Source of the DNA: CAUZJO01 sp963580245
GTDB lineage: Bacteria; Sumerlaeota; Sumerlaeia; MVZB01
Assembly: GCA_963580245.1 (NCBI GenBank)
Contig: CAUZJO010000071.1
Location: 1 to 23,753, forward strand
Direction of reading: 5' to 3'
DNA length: 23,753 bases
The position numbers and the translations under genes were made by a program. Below the pieces are notes generated by a model. That model made no database searches. It saw nothing but the letters and a program-made list of their open reading frames with translations, and was not told where the DNA came from. Shown here one piece after another: positions 21,715-23,753 of this stretch; the first letter of the stretch is position 1; every line of letters starts with the position of its first letter.

Positions 21715-23697
21715 TCAATGCTGAATCGTATTCTCACAAGCGAAACGTTTCACTTTGATGAACCTCGGCCGGCTCTCGCGATAATGCGCCCGCCTGAAGA
21801 TGGGCACGTTTTCACCGCCGGGCTCGATCGACACGCAGTCGTTGCCCTTGAAAACCGCCTCGTACTTGTGCTCGTAACTCTCCAGCGTTACGGTCCGCTC
21901 CTCGATGGGGAATTCAAGGGTTATCACGTTGCCCGGCTCGGCCTTCCCCGCCACCAGGTACTGACCCTCCCACGAATAGGAACGCGCCTCCCCATCGACG
22001 CTACACTTGACCTTCTCTTTATCGATCCAGTTGTTCATCCGGACTTTCACCGATGCGCAGGGCTGCTTGATCGTCAAATCAACGCGCCCGGTGTAAGGGA
22101 TATAGCTGTCGAGATCGGCCCAGGGGGAAGCGCGGTTGAGCAACAGATTGGCCGTCAAAACGCCGTCCTCGAAGTCTAGGATGCTTTCCCACGCGTAGTA
22201 GAGCGCGCGCGAACAGTTTCCCGTGCAGCAGGTGACGTAATACGTGTCGCCGAACAGGTCATTGGGCATGACGTGCAAGGACCAGGAACCGACCGAGCGC
22301 TCGGAAAGCCGATCGGTCAAGTGCGTGTAATCGACCGGCTCCGCCTTGGCTTTGCCGCGCTCGACCAGTTTGCGGCAATACTCTTCCACTTGATAAGGGC
22401 GCGTGCGTTGGGCCTCGATCAGGGTGTTGCGGGCAATGATATCGACGTCTTCCCAATCGGCCAGCCCGAGCTGCGCCAGCTTGACGGCGATGGCCGTCAT
22501 GTCGGCGATCGAGCACCCTTCCATCGGATTGCGTCCCTGCCCGTTGACGTAGTACCCGATCTCAGGCAGCGCCTCGGAACGCGCGCCCGACTTCGCCACC
22601 TCGTACTGTTCCCGCGCGTAACGCGCCAGTTCCATGTCGCCGGTCGCCTGGGCCAGCTCGAGCATGGCGTGGATGCCCAGCGTGATACAGTGGAAGTGAC
22701 TGCCCCACTTCTCGATGTATTCCGACTCGCGCATGTAGTTGGCCAGCCCCTGGGCCAGCTCGCGGGCCGGTTCGTAACCCGAAGCGCGATAATACTGAGA
22801 CAGTCCCACGACCATCCACGTGTGCCACAGGGGAAAGTTTCGCTCGGTCTCCTCTTTGGACTGCTCCTTCATCGACTCGATCGCCCGGTCGATCTCCGCG
22901 CGCGGGACCTCCTCTTCGGGCAGGAACAGGAAACGCGGGAAGATCTTCGCGTCCCCCACGTCGATGGCCAGTTCGTTCATACGGTCGACGATCCGGCGCC
23001 CCGCCTCGTTCCAGGTCTCATCGCCCGTCATGCGATAATAGATCGAGAGCACCCCCAGGTGGCGCCCGTTGAGCGTCGGCAGATAGGTGTAGTGCCTGAT
23101 CGTTGGGTTTTCGGTCACCCAGGGGTAGGCCTTGAATTTGTCCCAGGGCCGGCCGACGTTGGAAACGTAGATCAGGCCGTCGGGGCCGATCGACTTGAGT
23201 AGGTGGCTCGCCCAGGTCCGATCGATCTCGAATCCGACCTCGTTGCCGATCATCATCCGCATCAGCGGCAGGGACTCGCGGAACTTGGGCCACGCGCAGA
23301 TATAATCGCCCCATCCCAAGGTCTGGCGGGGCGGGATTTGATCATAGAAGCCCCAGTCGAACGGCTCATAGTCCAGCTCGGGAACGGTCGTCGCCATCAG
23401 GTAATTCTCGACGAAAAGCCGTGCCCGTTCGGCCAGGTCACAGGTGTCGGGGACGATCGTATCGTAGGTCTTCCCCCGAGCTGTCGGCACCATTGCCGGC
23501 CCCGCGCCCGGGCGGATTTGCTCCAAGGGGGCGAGGGTCGCCGGCTTCTCGAACGGGGCCCCGGCCGAAAGCGGAACGACGGTCCCGGCCGATAAAGGCT
23601 CGGCCGCGGCCAGACCCGCCCAAATAGTCGAAAAACATATCAAAACGACCGGCGACGGTGACTCGCACAAGAGCCGCGACGGATGATTAGTCTTCAT
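21715..23697 (-). CDS. GH127-like exported glycosidase, paralog F (first gene of the array)
   Basis: This protein has 660 residues. A long signal peptide (hydrophobic 17-31, cleavage near AAA) is followed by a Pro/Ala-rich stretch and then TIVPDTCDLAERARLFV (80-96). Landmarks are KSIGPDGLIYV (168-178), GSHFH (332-336), and the predicted Zn/nucleophile set E393-G-C395 and C490-C491-TGN with an insert of about 60 residues between. The beta-sandwich begins near ANLLLNRASPW and the tail is FRRAHYRESRPRF. It lacks the FEIPP-Y/R-GER block of C, D and E, and GWFPE is replaced by LPEIGYY, so it is a separate branch. GAGGTAA seven bases before ATG fixes the start. It is the most upstream gene seen of the co-directional cluster and is followed by E after 14 bases. 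Confidence 0.8.
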   Translation of the reverse strand: MKTNHPSRLLCESPSPVVLICFSTIWAGLAAAEPLSAGTVVPLSAGAPFEKPATLAPLEQIRPGAGPAMVPTARGKTYDTIVPDTCDLAERARLFVENYLMATTVPELDYEPFDWGFYDQIPPRQTLGWGDYICAWPKFRESLPLMRMMIGNEVGFEIDRTWASHLLKSIGPDGLIYVSNVGRPWDKFKAYPWVTENPTIRHYTYLPTLNGRHLGVLSIYYRMTGDETWNEAGRRIVDRMNELAIDVGDAKIFPRFLFLPEEEVPRAEIDRAIESMKEQSKEETERNFPLWHTWMVVGLSQYYRASGYEPARELAQGLANYMRESEYIEKWGSHFHCITLGIHAMLELAQATGDMELARYAREQYEVAKSGARSEALPEIGYYVNGQGRNPMEGCSIADMTAIAVKLAQLGLADWEDVDIIARNTLIEAQRTRPYQVEEYCRKLVERGKAKAEPVDYTHLTDRLSERSVGSWSLHVMPNDLFGDTYYVTCCTGNCSRALYYAWESILDFEDGVLTANLLLNRASPWADLDSYIPYTGRVDLTIKQPCASVKVRMNNWIDKEKVKCSVDGEARSYSWEGQYLVAGKAEPGNVITLEFPIEERTVTLESYEHKYEAVFKGNDCVSIEPGGENVPIFRRAHYRESRPRFIKVKRFACENTIQH

Positions 23698-23753
23698 GGA
23701 GTTACCTCATTAAGTCTAATATTAAGAATGATTTATATTCCATCGTACAATTA
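23698..23753 (-). promoter_or_regulatory. AT-rich upstream region of the GH127 array (possible promoter)
   Basis: The last 56 bases, read on the - strand, are AT-rich and lead into AATGAGGTAACTCC just before the ATG of paralog F. A TTGTAC hexamer 17 bases before TCTTAATATT is a weak sigma70-like arrangement. The region is cut by the window edge, so regulator sites further upstream cannot be judged. The ribosome-binding site is clear; the promoter is tentative. Confidence 0.3.

Overview
The window looks like a GC-rich, gene-dense chromosomal segment of an uncultured, polysaccharide-degrading, Gram-negative-type bacterium. The evidence is several exported proteins with Sec signal peptides, a type II secretion/type IV pilus-like pseudopilin whose post-helix segment reads FLEAQTRSKVSRCKADMR, secreted proteins with lamin-tail, chitobiase-like and CotH modules, and carbohydrate enzymes. 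This combination is common in the Planctomycetes/PVC, Hydrogenedentota and Sumerlaeota type of genome; the taxonomic placement is inference. No rRNA, tRNA, CRISPR array, integrase or insertion sequence was recognised.

Layout. Bases 1-3847 are read on the + strand. They hold the tail of a secreted protein, two paralogous secreted beta-rich proteins (902-1852 and 2092-3039), and a pseudopilin (3155-3847). From 23697 down to 3863 everything is on the - strand and runs the same way. In transcription order it holds three tightly packed GH127-like enzymes (F, E, D), a NodB-type polysaccharide deacetylase, a fourth GH127-like enzyme with an extra N-terminal domain (C), a very long CotH-kinase/lamin-tail protein split by an in-frame amber codon, two more GH127-like enzymes (B, A), and a damaged terminal block. 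That block is a sugar isomerase without a recognisable N-terminal half, a PHP-domain phosphoesterase frameshifted at a GC-dinucleotide tract, and a chimeric ORF joining a Tat-like leader to the back half of a sugar ABC-transporter ATPase.

The main discovery candidate is the six-member family of exported, about 600-840 residue, GH127/DUF1680-like proteins in one 17 kb co-directional array. Each carries the E-x-C ... C-C pattern that forms the Zn-cysteine active site of beta-L-arabinofuranosidase HypBA1, except that copy A has D-x-C. All share an N-terminal V-P-D-T-x-D-[LI]-A-E-R block. Together with the deacetylase, the isomerase, the PHP protein and the ABC remnant, this suggests a locus for stepwise dismantling of a furanoside-rich or unusual polysaccharide in the periplasm or at the surface. 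Substrate and activity are not known.

The second theme is decay. There is an amber in the CotH gene, a +2 frameshift in the PHP gene, a truncated isomerase, a chimeric ABC gene, and a signal-peptide-like ghost ORF with an early TAG. TAG also ends several apparently normal genes, so global recoding is unlikely; real pseudogenisation or assembly errors are the leading explanations.
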